From Pseudomonas putida (lineage in GTDB: Bacteria > Pseudomonadota > Gammaproteobacteria > Pseudomonadales > Pseudomonadaceae): a stretch of 64,000 bases of DNA. This document shows, one piece after another, positions 26,949 through 36,932 of the stretch (position 1 is its first letter; every line of letters starts with the position of its first letter). Location of the stretch: positions 1 to 64,000 of the forward strand of contig NZ_JANHLE010000009.1 of NCBI RefSeq assembly GCF_028682475.1, in the 5' to 3' direction. The notes under the pieces were generated by a model, which was given only the letters and a program-made list of their open reading frames with translations, was not told the DNA's origin and did not search any database. The position numbers were made by a program, and so were the translations under genes.

Positions 26949-27630
26949 TGCCATTCTCCACGCCCAGGGCGATCAGTGCTGCGGCGGCCGCGACTTGCTC
27001 GGCGATACGCCGGCTAACGCCCTGCCCTCGGCTTTTTTCAGTCAAAAGGGTCACTTCGCATTCGACGAAAAACGTCCGGCAATGGGGTTCACCTTGAATA
27101 TCCACCACTTCGTAACGCGGCAGCTCGCAGGCCCGCGACTGCAGAAACTCTTGCAGTCGGGTTTTCGGGTCCTTGTTGGTATCGACCAGGGTCAGGCTTT
27201 CGAACTCACCGGTCAGCCAGGCCAGCACGCGCTCGCGGGCGGTCTGCATGTCCGAGTCGAGGTAGATCGCGCCGATCAACGCCTCAAGGGCGTCGGCCAG
27301 GATCGATTCGCGGCGGAAACCGCCGCTTTTCAGCTCACCGGAGCCCAGGCGCAGGTACTCACCGAGGTCGAAACCACGGGCCAGCACGGCCAGGGTCTCG
27401 CCCTTGACCAAGCGCGCGCGCAAGCGCGACAGCTGGCCTTCACGGGCCTGGGGAAAGCGCTCGAACAGCGCTTCGCCAGCGACGAAGTTGAGGATCGCAT
27501 CGCCGAGAAACTCGAGGCGCTCATTGTTGCGCCCGGCAAAACTGCGGTGCGTCAGCGCCAGCAGCATCAGCTCCTGGTTCTTGAAGGTGTAACCGAGCTG
27601 GCGCTCGAGGCGGCTCAAAGAAACGCTCAC
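26941..27630 (-). CDS. rnc: Ribonuclease III
   Basis: Double-strand-specific endoribonuclease that matures rRNA and some mRNAs. 229 aa. The nuclease domain has the signature [11 protein letters not shown] (about 37-47) and the second acidic set [16 protein letters not shown]-terminal dsRNA-binding domain starts near [14 protein letters not shown] start at 27630; the GTGA overlaps the stop of an upstream vestigial frame (27627-27776). The gene probably autoregulates by cleaving its own leader, as in other species, but I did not identify a cleavage hairpin. Confidence 0.96.
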   Translation of the reverse strand: MSVSLSRLERQLGYTFKNQELMLLALTHRSFAGRNNERLEFLGDAILNFVAGEALFERFPQAREGQLSRLRARLVKGETLAVLARGFDLGEYLRLGSGELKSGGFRRESILADALEALIGAIYLDSDMQTARERVLAWLTGEFESLTLVDTNKDPKTRLQEFLQSRACELPRYEVVDIQGEPHCRTFFVECEVTLLTEKSRGQGVSRRIAEQVAAAAALIALGVENGND

Positions 27631-27776
27631 AGTGTACCCACGCGCAGTTCGTGGTCGATATTCAACGCTTTGTTCAAATCAACATCCTGAAAGACTATGT
27701 GGCTCACGCCCATCGGCGTCGGCGGTGCAGGCGGATCGGCAGATCCCTCTGAACACAGCCTATGCCAGAAATGCAT
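27627..27776 (-). pseudogene. Possible remnant of the DUF4845 gene between lepB and rnc
   Basis: A 49-codon frame starting ATG 27776 and ending in a GTGA overlap with rnc. The last part, [18 protein letters not shown], resembles from memory the C-terminus of the DUF4845 membrane protein that many pseudomonads carry exactly here (ending like DLVVKFDHEYRV). The upstream 75 or so residues, including the membrane anchor, are absent. No Shine-Dalgarno is seen. Either a decayed gene or a small coupled leader peptide for rnc. The homology is weak and unverified. Confidence 0.35.
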
Positions 27777-27778
27777 TC

Positions 27779-27800
27779 GGCGCTGTCCCAGGACAGCGCC
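27779..27800 (-). terminator. Hairpin after lepB
   Basis: GGCGCTGTCC (27779-27788) and GGACAGCGCC (27791-27800) are perfect 10-bp arms, 10 bases downstream of the lepB stop. There is no clear T-run on the minus strand, so it may attenuate or stabilise lepA-lepB message rather than end it; rnc lies about 150 bases on. Confidence 0.5.
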
Positions 27801-27809
27801 GTTGTAGTG

Positions 27810-28664
27810 TTACTGGATCAGACCGACCCGCGACAGGTTCGGGAAGTGGCTGAGTTTGGGCTCCGGCCAGCTCATCCAGACCGCGAAGGCCTTGCCGACG
27901 ATGTTCTGGTCCGGGACCATGCCATGCAGCGCCTTGGGAATAGCGGGGTCATCCCAGTAACGGCTGTCGTTGGAGTTGTCGCGGTTGTCGCCCATCATGA
28001 AGTAATGGCCGGCCGGGACTGTCCATTGCTGGTCAGGCGGCATGCGATAACGGCTCATTTCCTTGCGGATCAGGTGTTCGGCCTCGCCCAGCTTTTCCTT
28101 GTACAGCTCAGCGCTGCCCAGGGTGCCCGGTTCGGTGCCTACCAGTTGCTCGGCAATCGGCTTGCCATTGACGAACAGCTTCTTGTCGCTGGTGTAGGCA
28201 ATCTGGTCGCCCGGCAAGCCAACCACACGTTTGATGTAGTTGACGTTCGGGTCGCTCGGATAGCGGAACACCATCACGTCGCCGCGCTGCGGATCACCGA
28301 CTTCGATGACCTTTTTGTCGATCACCGGCAAGCGAATGCCATAGGAGAACTTGTTCACAAGGATGAAATCGCCCACTTCCAGGGTCGGCTTCATCGATCC
28401 CGAAGGGATCTGGAAAGGTTCGACCAGGAACGAACGCAACACCAGGACGATGAACAGTACCGGGAAGAACGACTTGCCGTACTCAACCAGCAACGGCTCC
28501 TTGTTCAACTGCTCGACCACGGCCATTTCGGGCTGGCTGACGCTGCCCTGATAGGTGGCGATCGCCGCACGCCGGCGTGGCGCCAGGAACAGCAGATCAA
28601 CCAGGGCCAACAGACCGCAGACGGCAACGGCGATGACTAGCAAAAGCGGGAAATTTAGCGACAT
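27810..28664 (-). CDS. lepB: Signal peptidase I
   Basis: Inner-membrane protease that removes signal peptides from exported proteins, 284 aa. Two N-terminal membrane segments (about 4-22 and 60-80) with a cytoplasmic loop between. The catalytic serine is in QIPSGSMKPTLEVGD (near 90), and the catalytic lysine is in NVNYIKRVVGLPGD. The conserved box GDNRDNSNDSRYWD follows. It starts 9 bases after the lepA stop. Confidence 0.96.
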   Translation of the reverse strand: MSLNFPLLLVIAVAVCGLLALVDLLFLAPRRRAAIATYQGSVSQPEMAVVEQLNKEPLLVEYGKSFFPVLFIVLVLRSFLVEPFQIPSGSMKPTLEVGDFILVNKFSYGIRLPVIDKKVIEVGDPQRGDVMVFRYPSDPNVNYIKRVVGLPGDQIAYTSDKKLFVNGKPIAEQLVGTEPGTLGSAELYKEKLGEAEHLIRKEMSRYRMPPDQQWTVPAGHYFMMGDNRDNSNDSRYWDDPAIPKALHGMVPDQNIVGKAFAVWMSWPEPKLSHFPNLSRVGLIQ

Positions 28665-28673
28665 AGGACCTAA

Positions 28674-30470
28674 TTATTCCAACCTGAGCACGGCGAGGAA
28701 GGCTTCTTGTGGAATTTCCACGTTGCCGACCTGTTTCATGCGTTTCTTACCGGCCTTCTGCTTTTCCAACAGCTTGCGCTTACGGCTTACGTCACCACCG
28801 TAGCATTTGGCCAGTACGTTCTTTCTGAGCGCCTTGACAGTGGTTCGCGCCACAATCTGCCCGCCAATGGCGGCCTGGATTGCCACATCGAACATCTGCC
28901 GAGGAATCAGTTCCTTCATCTTCTCAGTCAACGCGCGGCCCTTATAGTGCGCGTTGTCGCGGTGCACGATCAGCGCCAGGGCGTCGACCTTGTCACCGTT
29001 GATCAGTACATCGAGCTTGACCAGGTTGGCCGACTGGTAACGATCGAAATGGTAGTCCAGCGAAGCATAGCCGCGGCTGGTGGACTTCAAGCGGTCGAAG
29101 AAGTCCAGTACCACTTCGTTCATCGGCAAGTCGTAGCGCACTTGCACCTGCGAACCGAGGAACTGCATGTCGCGCTGTACGCCACGCTTCTCGATGCACA
29201 GGGTAATGACGTTGCCCAGGTGCTCCTGGGGCACAAGGATGGTCGCGGCGACGATCGGCTCGCGGAAGTCCTCTACCGAGGATACGTCCGGCAGCTTCGA
29301 CGGGTTGTCGACGTAGATCGTCTCGCCGGTCTTGAGTTTGACCTCGAAGATTACACTTGGCGCCGTGGTGATCAGGTCCAGGTCGTATTCGCGCTCCAGG
29401 CGCTCCTGGATGATTTCCATGTGCAGCATGCCGAGGAAGCCGCAACGGAAGCCGAAGCCCAGTGCGTCAGAGCTTTCCGGCAGGTACTGCAGCGACGAGT
29501 CGTTCAGGGTCAGTTTCTGCAATGCATCACGAAAATCTTCGAAATCATCGGAACTGACGGGGAACAGGCCGGCATAAACCTGCGGCTGGATACGTTTGAA
29601 ACCTGGCAGCACATCGACTTCAGGGGTGCTGCTCAGGGTCAGGGTGTCACCGACCGGAGCACCATGAATGTCCTTGATGCTGGCGATGATGAAGCCTACT
29701 TCACCGGCTTTGAGGTCAGCAGTCTGGGTGTGTTTCGGGGTGAACACACCAACGCTGTCGACCAGGTGGATCTTGCCGGTGGACTTGACCAGGATCTTGT
29801 CGCCCTTCTTCACGCGGCCATGACGCACGCGCACCAGGGAGACAACGCCGAGGTAGTTGTCGAACCAGGAGTCGATGATCAGCGCCTGCAGTGGCGCGTC
29901 GATGTCACCGGTCGGCGCCGGGATGGTGTGTACCAGACGCTCGAGCACCTCGTCCACGCCCATGCCGCTCTTGGCGCTGCAGGCCACGGCGTCGGTGGCG
30001 TCGATGCCGATGATCTTCTCGATCTCGTCCTTGACCTTGTCCGGGTCGGCTTGGGGCAGGTCCATCTTGTTCAGCACCGGCATGACCTCAAGGCCCTGCT
30101 CGATGGCGGTGTAGCAGTTGGCGACCGACTGGGCCTCGACGCCCTGGCCGGCATCGACCACCAGCAACGCACCCTCGCACGCCGCCAGCGAACGGCTTAC
30201 TTCATAGGTGAAGTCGACGTGGCCGGGGGTGTCAATGAAGTTCAGCTGGTAGGTTTTGCCGTCCTGCGCCTTGTAATGCAGGGTGACGCTGTGGGCCTTG
30301 ATGGTGATACCGCGCTCACGCTCCAGGTCCATGGAATCGAGTACCTGGGCCTCCATCTCACGCGCAGTCAGGCCACCGCACATCTGGATGAAACGGTCCG
30401 CCAGGGTCGACTTGCCATGGTCAATGTGGGCGATGATGGAGAAATTGCGGATATGACTCAAATCACTCAC
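28674..30470 (-). CDS. lepA: Elongation factor 4 (LepA)
   Basis: Ribosome-dependent GTPase related to EF-G, implicated in back-translocation or ribosome assembly. 598 aa, standard. G1 [13 protein letters not shown] (about 14-26), G3 DTPGH, G4 NKMD. The later EF-G-like domains include [20 protein letters not shown], and the LepA-specific C-terminal domain ends [20 protein letters not shown] (last 25 residues). GTG start at 30470. First gene of the lepA operon, 205 bases after mucD on the same strand, with a terminator between. Confidence 0.97.
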   Translation of the reverse strand: MSDLSHIRNFSIIAHIDHGKSTLADRFIQMCGGLTAREMEAQVLDSMDLERERGITIKAHSVTLHYKAQDGKTYQLNFIDTPGHVDFTYEVSRSLAACEGALLVVDAGQGVEAQSVANCYTAIEQGLEVMPVLNKMDLPQADPDKVKDEIEKIIGIDATDAVACSAKSGMGVDEVLERLVHTIPAPTGDIDAPLQALIIDSWFDNYLGVVSLVRVRHGRVKKGDKILVKSTGKIHLVDSVGVFTPKHTQTADLKAGEVGFIIASIKDIHGAPVGDTLTLSSTPEVDVLPGFKRIQPQVYAGLFPVSSDDFEDFRDALQKLTLNDSSLQYLPESSDALGFGFRCGFLGMLHMEIIQERLEREYDLDLITTAPSVIFEVKLKTGETIYVDNPSKLPDVSSVEDFREPIVAATILVPQEHLGNVITLCIEKRGVQRDMQFLGSQVQVRYDLPMNEVVLDFFDRLKSTSRGYASLDYHFDRYQSANLVKLDVLINGDKVDALALIVHRDNAHYKGRALTEKMKELIPRQMFDVAIQAAIGGQIVARTTVKALRKNVLAKCYGGDVSRKRKLLEKQKAGKKRMKQVGNVEIPQEAFLAVLRLE

Positions 30471-30633
30471 GGGTCAACACTCAAAAAGGCTGCGGGCCGG
30501 ACGCCCACCGAAAAATAGCCGGGAATTGTACCTGAAGCGTGACGTTGGCGTCACGTGAACTATGGGTAGAGGGTTGCGGGAAATATCTTCATTACACCCC
30601 AGCCTCCCACAGATTCTGCAGTGCAGCACCCAC

Positions 30634-30659
30634 AAAAAAGGGCAGCCACGGCTGCCCTT
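30634..30659 (-). terminator. Rho-independent terminator of the algU-muc operon
   Basis: GGGCAGCC (30640-30647) and GGCTGCCC (30650-30657) with a 2-base loop. On the minus strand the stem is followed by six T. It lies 16 bases after the mucD stop. Confidence 0.9.
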
Positions 30660-30675
30660 CCCTGTTCAACCCAGC

Positions 30676-32109
30676 TTATTCAGCCAGTTTGAAGGTGATG
30701 AAGCTGGCGCGCCCCTGACGCAGCACGCGCATCGACACCGAACGGTTCTTCGGCAATTCCTTGGCAATTTCGGTGAACTGCTTGGCCGAAAGAATCGCCT
30801 GGTTGTTCAAGTGGCTGATGACATCACCCGGACGCAGGCCGATCAGGGCTGCCGGACCGTCCTGAACTTCCTTGATGACCACGCCGCCCTTAAGCTCCAG
30901 GGTCTTCTTCTGTTCAGCGCTCAGGTCGGCCACCGAGACACCCAGACGATTGCTGCTGCGCTCGACGCCGCCGTTGGCATTGGCGACGATTTCAGCGTCG
31001 TCGTCAGGCAGCGCACCGACAGTGACATCCAGACTCTGGCGCTTGCCGTTGCGGATGATGTCCAGCTTGGCGGTAGCACCGTCTTTCAGGCTACCGACCA
31101 GGTGCGGCAGGTCGGCGGACATGACGATCGGCTGACCGTTCATGCTCAGGATCACGTCACCCACCTGCAGGCCACCCTTGGCTGCCGGACCGTCTTCCAG
31201 GACCTGGGCCACCAGGGCGCCGGCCGGCTTGTCCAGACCGAAGGATTCAGCCAGGTCCTTGTTGACCTCCTGAATCACCACACCCAGCCAGCCGCGGCTG
31301 ACCTTGCCGTCTTTCTTCAACTGATTGGAGACATCCAGCGCCACATCGATCGGGATCGCGAACGACAGGCCCATGAAGCCACCGGAGCGGGTGAAGATCT
31401 GCGAGTTGATCCCCACTACTTCACCGTTCATGTTGAACAGCGGGCCGCCGGAGTTACCTGGGTTGATCGCCACGTCGGTCTGGATGAACGGCACATAGGT
31501 ATCGTTCGGCAAGGTACGCCCCTTGGCGCTGACGATACCTTTGGTCACCGAATGGTCGAAGCCGAACGGCGAACCGATGGCCAGCACCCACTCGCCGACC
31601 TTGAGTTTCTCGGAATCACCCAGTTTGACCGTCGGCAAGTTCTTGCCGTCGACCTTGAGCAGTGCCACGTCGGTGCGCGGATCGGTGCCGACCAACTTGG
31701 CCTGCAATTCGCTGCGATCAGACAGACGGACGATAATCTCGTCAGCGTCAGCGACCACATGGTTGTTGGTCAGGACGTAACCGTCGCTGGAAATGATGAA
31801 GCCCGAACCCAGCGATTGCGCTTCACGCTGACGGTCGCCACGCGGCGAGCGCGGCTGCTGCGGCATGTTGCGCTCGAAGAACTCGCGAAACATCGGCGGC
31901 AGGCCTTCAAGGTCAGGCATCTGGCCGGTCGCATAGCGGCGATCCGGCAGTTTCTGCTTGGTACTGATGTTCACCACCGCAGGCGAGGCTTGCTCGACCA
32001 GCGTGGTGAAATCCGGCAGGGCTTCGGCCTGGGCAGCGGTGGCCACCTGACCGAGCATGAGCACGGCGGCGAACAACGATAGGTAGGTTTTCAAGCGTGG
32101 TATTGACAT
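30676..32109 (-). CDS. mucD: DegP/HtrA-like periplasmic serine protease MucD
   Basis: Degrades misfolded envelope proteins and dampens AlgU signalling. 477 aa. Signal peptide about 1-28. The trypsin-like domain has His in NNHVVADAD, Asp in RTDVALLKVD and Ser in INPGNSGGPLFN. Two PDZ domains follow (from about 285 and 385), with RGWLGVVIQEV and GLRPGDVISHLN. The terminal gene of the algU operon, but 170 bases separate it from mucB, enough for its own promoter. mucC, which sits here in P. aeruginosa, is absent. Confidence 0.94.
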   Translation of the reverse strand: MSIPRLKTYLSLFAAVLMLGQVATAAQAEALPDFTTLVEQASPAVVNISTKQKLPDRRYATGQMPDLEGLPPMFREFFERNMPQQPRSPRGDRQREAQSLGSGFIISSDGYVLTNNHVVADADEIIVRLSDRSELQAKLVGTDPRTDVALLKVDGKNLPTVKLGDSEKLKVGEWVLAIGSPFGFDHSVTKGIVSAKGRTLPNDTYVPFIQTDVAINPGNSGGPLFNMNGEVVGINSQIFTRSGGFMGLSFAIPIDVALDVSNQLKKDGKVSRGWLGVVIQEVNKDLAESFGLDKPAGALVAQVLEDGPAAKGGLQVGDVILSMNGQPIVMSADLPHLVGSLKDGATAKLDIIRNGKRQSLDVTVGALPDDDAEIVANANGGVERSSNRLGVSVADLSAEQKKTLELKGGVVIKEVQDGPAALIGLRPGDVISHLNNQAILSAKQFTEIAKELPKNRSVSMRVLRQGRASFITFKLAE

Positions 32110-32279
32110 ACGGCTCCCGTCACATCGAGCGTGGTTAGCAGTAGGGCCCTGCAGAAGCAGGAAAGGCCAGACCCCGAAAGGACTGACCTATAGAAAAATT
32201 CTGGGATTTTTGCAAACTGCAAAGCTTGCCAATCATGTCAGTCAAGTCATCCTCGACCGTTCAGCGCTGTGCCTGCTGT

Positions 32280-33245
32280 TCATTTTTGCGCCTGGGCATC
32301 CTGAGACCGCATCGACAAGGCAATCCGCTCGGCGGTACCAATCGGGATTTCGCCGACTACGGTAATCATCATTTCACCCTTGGGCGTGGTCAGGCGACGC
32401 GAGACCGCCACCGTCGGCCCCAACTGCGTGCGGATATCCGCCGCCGAGCCGCCGTCCAGGGCTTCGACAAACACCGAAAAACGCGCCAGGCCATCATCGA
32501 ACATCAGGCGGTTGACCGTGTTCTTGCCTTGCGGGTCTTTGCCAGTCGAGCTGTCAACCAGCTCAAAGCCTGGTGGTAACCAGTCCGAACGCCAGCCGGT
32601 GACCGGCTGTGCAGCCCGGGCAGCAACTGCAGTGACCGGCTTGCATTGCTCGCCAGCCTGCAGATCAGCATCGCTCGGCGCCTCTCGGGTATCCAGGCGG
32701 GTGAACTGGAAGCGCTCGAGCAAACGCCCCTTGTCATCGAGCATCAATGACTTCAGCGGCAGACCGGTCTCGCGATCCAGGTGCAGTTCAAAGGCATAAC
32801 GATGCTGATCCCGCGGGGTCAGGGTAACGATAACCGCAGCACGGTCCGCCACCCGGGACTTGCCGGCGACCCCAAGGTCGTACCAGCTCATCAATTTCAG
32901 AGGATCAAGTACTCGCGCAGTAGATTCCGGGGTGCTGCTCACACCCGAGACCAAGGCTCCGCTTACGCACTGGGTACGCCCATCGACACGCACGACTTCC
33001 TGGGCCGAGCCATCGAGCTGAAGCAAGCGCTCGCTGACCTTGCCGTCCTGGACACGATGCCAGATATCGTGGGTGGAGAAGCTGCCGTTACGCTCGTAAA
33101 CGAAAGTACCCTGATAACTCTGCTGTTGCTCGGCCTGCGCCAGCTTCTTGAGCCAGTCGCCCGCCTCCGGTGAGGAGTTGGCCGCATGGGCCGGCAATGT
33201 CAGCCAGCCACTCAGCAACAGCGGAATGAGAGGTAGCGCGCGCAT
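32280..33245 (-). CDS. mucB: AlgU signalling regulator MucB (RseB homologue)
   Basis: Periplasmic protein that binds the outer part of MucA and shields it from proteolysis. 321 aa. Signal peptide about 1-21 (LIPLLLSGWLTLPAHA). N-terminal LolA-like domain with QSYQGTFVYERNGSFSTHDI, and C-terminal MucB/RseB domain with DWLPPGFELVDSS and DGLARFSVFVEAL. Starts 12 bases after mucA. Detects mislocalised lipids in homologues; here the role is inferred by family and operon. Confidence 0.94.
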   Translation of the reverse strand: MRALPLIPLLLSGWLTLPAHAANSSPEAGDWLKKLAQAEQQQSYQGTFVYERNGSFSTHDIWHRVQDGKVSERLLQLDGSAQEVVRVDGRTQCVSGALVSGVSSTPESTARVLDPLKLMSWYDLGVAGKSRVADRAAVIVTLTPRDQHRYAFELHLDRETGLPLKSLMLDDKGRLLERFQFTRLDTREAPSDADLQAGEQCKPVTAVAARAAQPVTGWRSDWLPPGFELVDSSTGKDPQGKNTVNRLMFDDGLARFSVFVEALDGGSAADIRTQLGPTVAVSRRLTTPKGEMMITVVGEIPIGTAERIALSMRSQDAQAQK

Positions 33246-33257
33246 GATCCTCCTTAC

Positions 33258-33848
33258 TTAACGGTTTTCCAGGCTGGCCGCGCGGGCATAAGGCAGAGCG
33301 CTCTCGGTACCTTTGAGGGCTGCTTCCTGAGCATGCTGGCGCAGATAGCCGGGCAGACGCTGGTCGTGCCAGCCGGATTGCCCTTGCAGCACGCCATTGG
33401 CCATCGGGCCTGGCTGCTCTGCATTCTCACTATAGCCTGCCAGCACCGCAGGGCCCTGAACTTGAGGCACGATCACACCTTGCTGGACCGGTTGCTGGGC
33501 AGCCAGCTGGGCACCACTGATCTCGTCCTGGTTGTACAGGCGCACACCCGCCAGCACGGCGACAGTCACCGAGGCAGCCACGGCCAGACGACCCAGGCTG
33601 CGCCAAGGCCCACGGTTGACCTTGACTGGCGCGGCTTCGTCAGCCAGCGCGGCAGACACGGCGGCGGCGATATCCAGTTGTGGCAGCACCAGTTCCTTGT
33701 GCATGGCCGCACGGGCGACCTGATAACGCGACCAGGTGGCGCGGGTTTCGGCATCATCGACGGCGTTCAACACCCGACGTAATTCCAGTTCGTCCGCTTC
33801 GTTATCCATCACCGCGGACAGCGATTCCTGCAAAGCTTCACGACTCAT
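33258..33848 (-). CDS. mucA: Anti-sigma factor MucA
   Basis: Single-pass inner-membrane protein that holds AlgU inactive until cleaved by envelope-stress proteases. 196 aa. The N-terminal sigma-binding part has SREALQESLSAVMDNEADE, a membrane segment lies near 86-105 (LAVAASVTVAVLAGVRLY), and a periplasmic tail carries GYLRQHAQEAAL. Full length, so no alginate-overproducing mucA truncation. Starts 31 bases after algU. Confidence 0.95.
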   Translation of the reverse strand: MSREALQESLSAVMDNEADELELRRVLNAVDDAETRATWSRYQVARAAMHKELVLPQLDIAAAVSAALADEAAPVKVNRGPWRSLGRLAVAASVTVAVLAGVRLYNQDEISGAQLAAQQPVQQGVIVPQVQGPAVLAGYSENAEQPGPMANGVLQGQSGWHDQRLPGYLRQHAQEAALKGTESALPYARAASLENR

Positions 33849-33879
33849 GGCGGTTCCTCTCTTGGCTGTCGCCGCTGTC

Positions 33880-34461
33880 TCAGGTTTCCTGCAACAACGG
33901 CTGCAGGGCTTTGTCTATGGCCTCCCGAGCGCGGAAGATTCGAGAGCGCACGGTACCCACCGGACACTGCATGACACTCGCAATGTCCTCGTAACTCAGA
34001 CCATCGAATTCACGTAAAGTTAACGCCGTACGCAAATCTTCTGGCAGTTGCTGAATGGTCCGATGGACGGTGCCTTCGATCTCATCTCGCAACAACGCAC
34101 GTTCGGGGGACTCCAGATCCTTGAGGCCATGATCGCCGTCGTAAAATTCCGCATCCTCGGAACTCACATCGCTGTCCGGTGGCCGCCGACCGCGGGACAC
34201 CAGATAGTTCTTTGCCGTGTTGATGGCAATGCGGTACAGCCAGGTGTAGAAAGCACTGTCTCCGCGAAAATTACCAAGCGCCCGGTAAGCTTTGATGAAA
34301 GCTTCCTGCGCCACATCCTGGGCTTCATGGGTGTCGTGTACAAAACGCACGATCAACCCGAGAATCTTGTGCTGGTACTTCAGCACCAACAGATCGAACG
34401 CTCGCCTGTCGCCACGCTGCACGCGCTCGACAAGCTGCTGATCCTCTTCCTGGGTTAGCAT
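33880..34461 (-). CDS. algU: Extracytoplasmic stress sigma factor AlgU
   Basis: RpoE-type ECF sigma factor controlling envelope stress and alginate genes. 193 aa. Region 2 contains DVAQEAFIKAYRALGNFRGD and FYTWLYRIAINTAKNYLV. Region 4 has LREFDGLSYEDIASVMQCPV. ATG 34461 (MLTQEED) matches the family start; ATG 34467 is two codons upstream. Two GAACTT promoters read toward it, as expected for autoregulation. Confidence 0.97.
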   Translation of the reverse strand: MLTQEEDQQLVERVQRGDRRAFDLLVLKYQHKILGLIVRFVHDTHEAQDVAQEAFIKAYRALGNFRGDSAFYTWLYRIAINTAKNYLVSRGRRPPDSDVSSEDAEFYDGDHGLKDLESPERALLRDEIEGTVHRTIQQLPEDLRTALTLREFDGLSYEDIASVMQCPVGTVRSRIFRAREAIDKALQPLLQET

Positions 34462-34519
34462 GAACACTCCTCAGTGAACGTGAAGGAGCGTTGCGAGAAG
34501 CATCGTTCAGGCTTGCAAC

Positions 34520-34547
34520 CATAGACTCGGGCTTTTCGCAAAAGTTC
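34520..34547 (-). promoter_or_regulatory. Proximal AlgU-dependent promoter of algU
   Basis: On the minus strand GAACTT (34547-34542), a 16-base spacer and TCTATG (34525-34520). This matches the AlgU consensus GAACTT-N16/17-TCTGA. The expected transcription start is about 50 bases upstream of the algU ATG. Confidence 0.8.
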
Positions 34548-34712
34548 TCCCCTCCAAGCAAGTTTCCTGCGGCCCTTGGTCGGCTCGCACGAAAAACGCA
34601 GCGCGGTCACGGCCGGCTGCGTCGATAATCGGGTCTCGAATACGCCGACAGCACCTTGATTATGGGCTACTGACAGGCGTCGCTGCGGCATTGTGGCGTG
34701 CAGGCAACCTTC

Positions 34713-34741
34713 TATGGATATCCACACAGCATGGAAAGTTC
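34713..34741 (-). promoter_or_regulatory. Distal AlgU-dependent promoter of algU
   Basis: On the minus strand GAACTT (34741-34736), a 17-base spacer and TCCATA (34718-34713). A second AlgU-type promoter about 250 bases upstream of algU. P. aeruginosa algU also has two AlgU-dependent promoters. Confidence 0.65.
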
Positions 34742-34894
34742 CCATAGCAAGCACCCGGACGCTGCAAGCGCCATTGGAAATCAGGGCCTTGGGGCTGCTA
34801 TAAAGGCAGCCGGTCCAGATTCACGATAGTTTCACAATGCCATAAGCGCCTGACTATTGTGCCGATCCCCCCCTTCAGATACTAGTGTCCTGAC

Positions 34895-36511
34895 ATGAGC
34901 CAACAACTCCAACATGATGTCCTCGTGATCGGCAGCGGCGCCGCCGGTCTGAGCCTGGCGCTGAACCTCCCCGGCCATCTGCGCATTGCCGTGCTGAGCA
35001 AGGGTGACCTCGCCAACGGTTCGACCTTCTGGGCCCAGGGCGGGGTCGCCGCAGTTCTCGATGACACCGACACGGTGCAGTCCCACGTCGAGGACACCCT
35101 CAACGCTGGTGGCGGCCTGTGCCACGAAGACGCCGTGCGCTTCACCGTCGAGCACAGCCGCGAGTCGATCCAGTGGCTGATCGACCAGGGCGTACCGTTT
35201 ACCCGCGACGAACACGCCAGCGTCGACGACGGCGGTTTTGAGTTTCACCTGACCCGCGAAGGCGGTCACAGCCATCGGCGCATCATTCATGCTGCCGATG
35301 CCACGGGCGCGGCGATTTTCACTACGTTGCTGGCTCAAGCCCGCCAGCGACCGAACATCGAGCTGCTGGAGCAGCGGGTCGCTGTTGACCTGATCACCGA
35401 GCGGCGCCTGGGCCTGGACGGTGATCGCTGCCTGGGTGCTTACGTACTCAACCGCAATACCGGCGAAGTCGATACCTATGGCGCGCGCTTCACCGTGCTC
35501 GCCACCGGCGGCGCCGCCAAGGTCTACCTGTACACCAGCAACCCCGACGGTGCCTGCGGCGATGGCATTGCCATGGCCTGGCGTGCGGGCTGCCGGGTGG
35601 CCAACCTGGAATTCAACCAGTTCCACCCTACCTGCCTGTACCACCCGCAAGCCAAGAGCTTCCTGATTACCGAGGCGTTGCGTGGTGAAGGCGCCTTGCT
35701 GCGACTGCCCAACGGCGAGCGCTTCATGCCGCGCTTCGACCCGCGCGAAGAACTGGCGCCGCGCGATATCGTCGCCCGCGCCATCGACCACGAAATGAAG
35801 CGTCTGGGTGTGGACTGTGTGTACCTGGACATCAGCCACAAATCGGAAGACTTCATCAAGAACCACTTCCCCACCATGTATGAACGCTGCCTGACATTCG
35901 GCATCGACATCACCCGCCAGCCGATCCCGGTGGTGCCTGCCGCTCACTACACCTGTGGTGGCGTCATGGTCGACGACTGCGGCCACACTGACGTGCCCGG
36001 CCTCTACGCGATTGGCGAAACCAGCTTCACCGGCCTGCATGGCGCCAACCGCATGGCCAGCAATTCGTTGCTCGAATGCTTCGTCTATGGCCGCGCCGCC
36101 GCCACTGACATCGAAGCGCAGCTGGACCAGGTGAGCATGCCACGTGACCTGCCCTGCTGGGATGCCAGCCAGGTTACCGACTCGGACGAAGACGTGATCA
36201 TTGCGCACAACTGGGACGAACTGCGGCGATTCATGTGGGACTACGTGGGGATCGTGCGCACCAACAAGCGCCTGCAACGTGCCGAACACCGGGTGCGCCT
36301 GTTGCTCGACGAGATCGACGAGTTCTACAGCAACTACAAGGTCAGCCGCGACCTGATCGAACTGCGCAACCTGGCCCAGGTGGCCGAGCTGATGATCCGC
36401 TGCGCCATGCAACGCAAGGAAAGCCGGGGCCTGCACTACACCCTGGATTACCCGGGCATGCTCGCCGAAGCCCGCGACACTATTCTGCAGCCGCCCACCT
36501 ACGCCGACTGA
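34895..36511 (+). CDS. nadB: L-aspartate oxidase
   Basis: FAD enzyme converting L-aspartate to iminoaspartate, the first step of de novo NAD synthesis. 538 aa. N-terminal dinucleotide site [15 protein letters not shown] (about 11-25). The substrate region has [15 protein letters not shown] and later [23 protein letters not shown]-binding [20 protein letters not shown] lies near 375. Helical C-terminus. Divergent from algU. Its last 32 bases overlap the convergent ygfX-like gene. Confidence 0.96.
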   Translation: MSQQLQHDVLVIGSGAAGLSLALNLPGHLRIAVLSKGDLANGSTFWAQGGVAAVLDDTDTVQSHVEDTLNAGGGLCHEDAVRFTVEHSRESIQWLIDQGVPFTRDEHASVDDGGFEFHLTREGGHSHRRIIHAADATGAAIFTTLLAQARQRPNIELLEQRVAVDLITERRLGLDGDRCLGAYVLNRNTGEVDTYGARFTVLATGGAAKVYLYTSNPDGACGDGIAMAWRAGCRVANLEFNQFHPTCLYHPQAKSFLITEALRGEGALLRLPNGERFMPRFDPREELAPRDIVARAIDHEMKRLGVDCVYLDISHKSEDFIKNHFPTMYERCLTFGIDITRQPIPVVPAAHYTCGGVMVDDCGHTDVPGLYAIGETSFTGLHGANRMASNSLLECFVYGRAAATDIEAQLDQVSMPRDLPCWDASQVTDSDEDVIIAHNWDELRRFMWDYVGIVRTNKRLQRAEHRVRLLLDEIDEFYSNYKVSRDLIELRNLAQVAELMIRCAMQRKESRGLHYTLDYPGMLAEARDTILQPPTYAD

Positions 36512-36932
36512 ACTTCAGGCGCACGCGCAGGCGCCGGTGTTGCACCGGCTCCAGCGCGTCATGGGCGATACACAGACCTTCACTCCAGTAGCGCCCCGAC
36601 CGGCGGTAACGCAGCACGATCAGGCCCGGCAAGGCCAGGCTGTCCGGGCGCAGTTGCGCCGGCTGCCAACCCTGGGCATGACTGAACAGCTGCCAGCCAT
36701 CACGATCACGACGCAAACCGCTGATAGCCTGGGGATGGCTGAGCAGAATGCGCCGGGGAATCATCCAGCCCGCATGCAGCAGGCACAGGACCACGCCAGA
36801 CAGCCGCAACCACCCGGGAAGCTGCAGCAGGCTCAGCGCCAGCAAGGCCAGCAGCCAGCTGAGCAGATAGGCCACCAGCAGGCTTTTTGAGCCCTGCCAG
36901 TGGCACTCGAACCGCTCACTTGGGCTGGACAC
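36480..36932 (-). CDS. YgfX-like membrane protein
   Basis: About 150 aa. Two adjacent membrane helices (about 20-60: [19 protein letters not shown] then [15 protein letters not shown]), then a soluble beta-rich tail with [17 protein letters not shown] and [16 protein letters not shown]. This architecture matches YgfX/CptA proteins, encoded next to sdhE in gammaproteobacteria. The GTG start at 36932 (VSSPSERFE) lies inside the sdhE end, overlapping by 17 bases; the frame open further upstream only shadows sdhE. Function debated: cell-division toxin-like or SdhE-related factor. Confidence 0.8.
   Translation of the reverse strand: MSSPSERFECHWQGSKSLLVAYLLSWLLALLALSLLQLPGWLRLSGVVLCLLHAGWMIPRRILLSHPQAISGLRRDRDGWQLFSHAQGWQPAQLRPDSLALPGLIVLRYRRSGRYWSEGLCIAHDALEPVQHRRLRVRLKFSRRRWAAAE

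Larger units (their letters stand above)
34462..34894. other. 433-bp algU-nadB divergent intergenic region
   Basis: Divergent region with no credible gene. It contains two AlgU-type promoters for algU (listed separately) and must contain the nadB promoter. nadB has no clear Shine-Dalgarno before its ATG (GTGTCCTGAC immediately upstream). The stretch 34560-34700 shows nothing I can assign. Confidence 0.6.
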
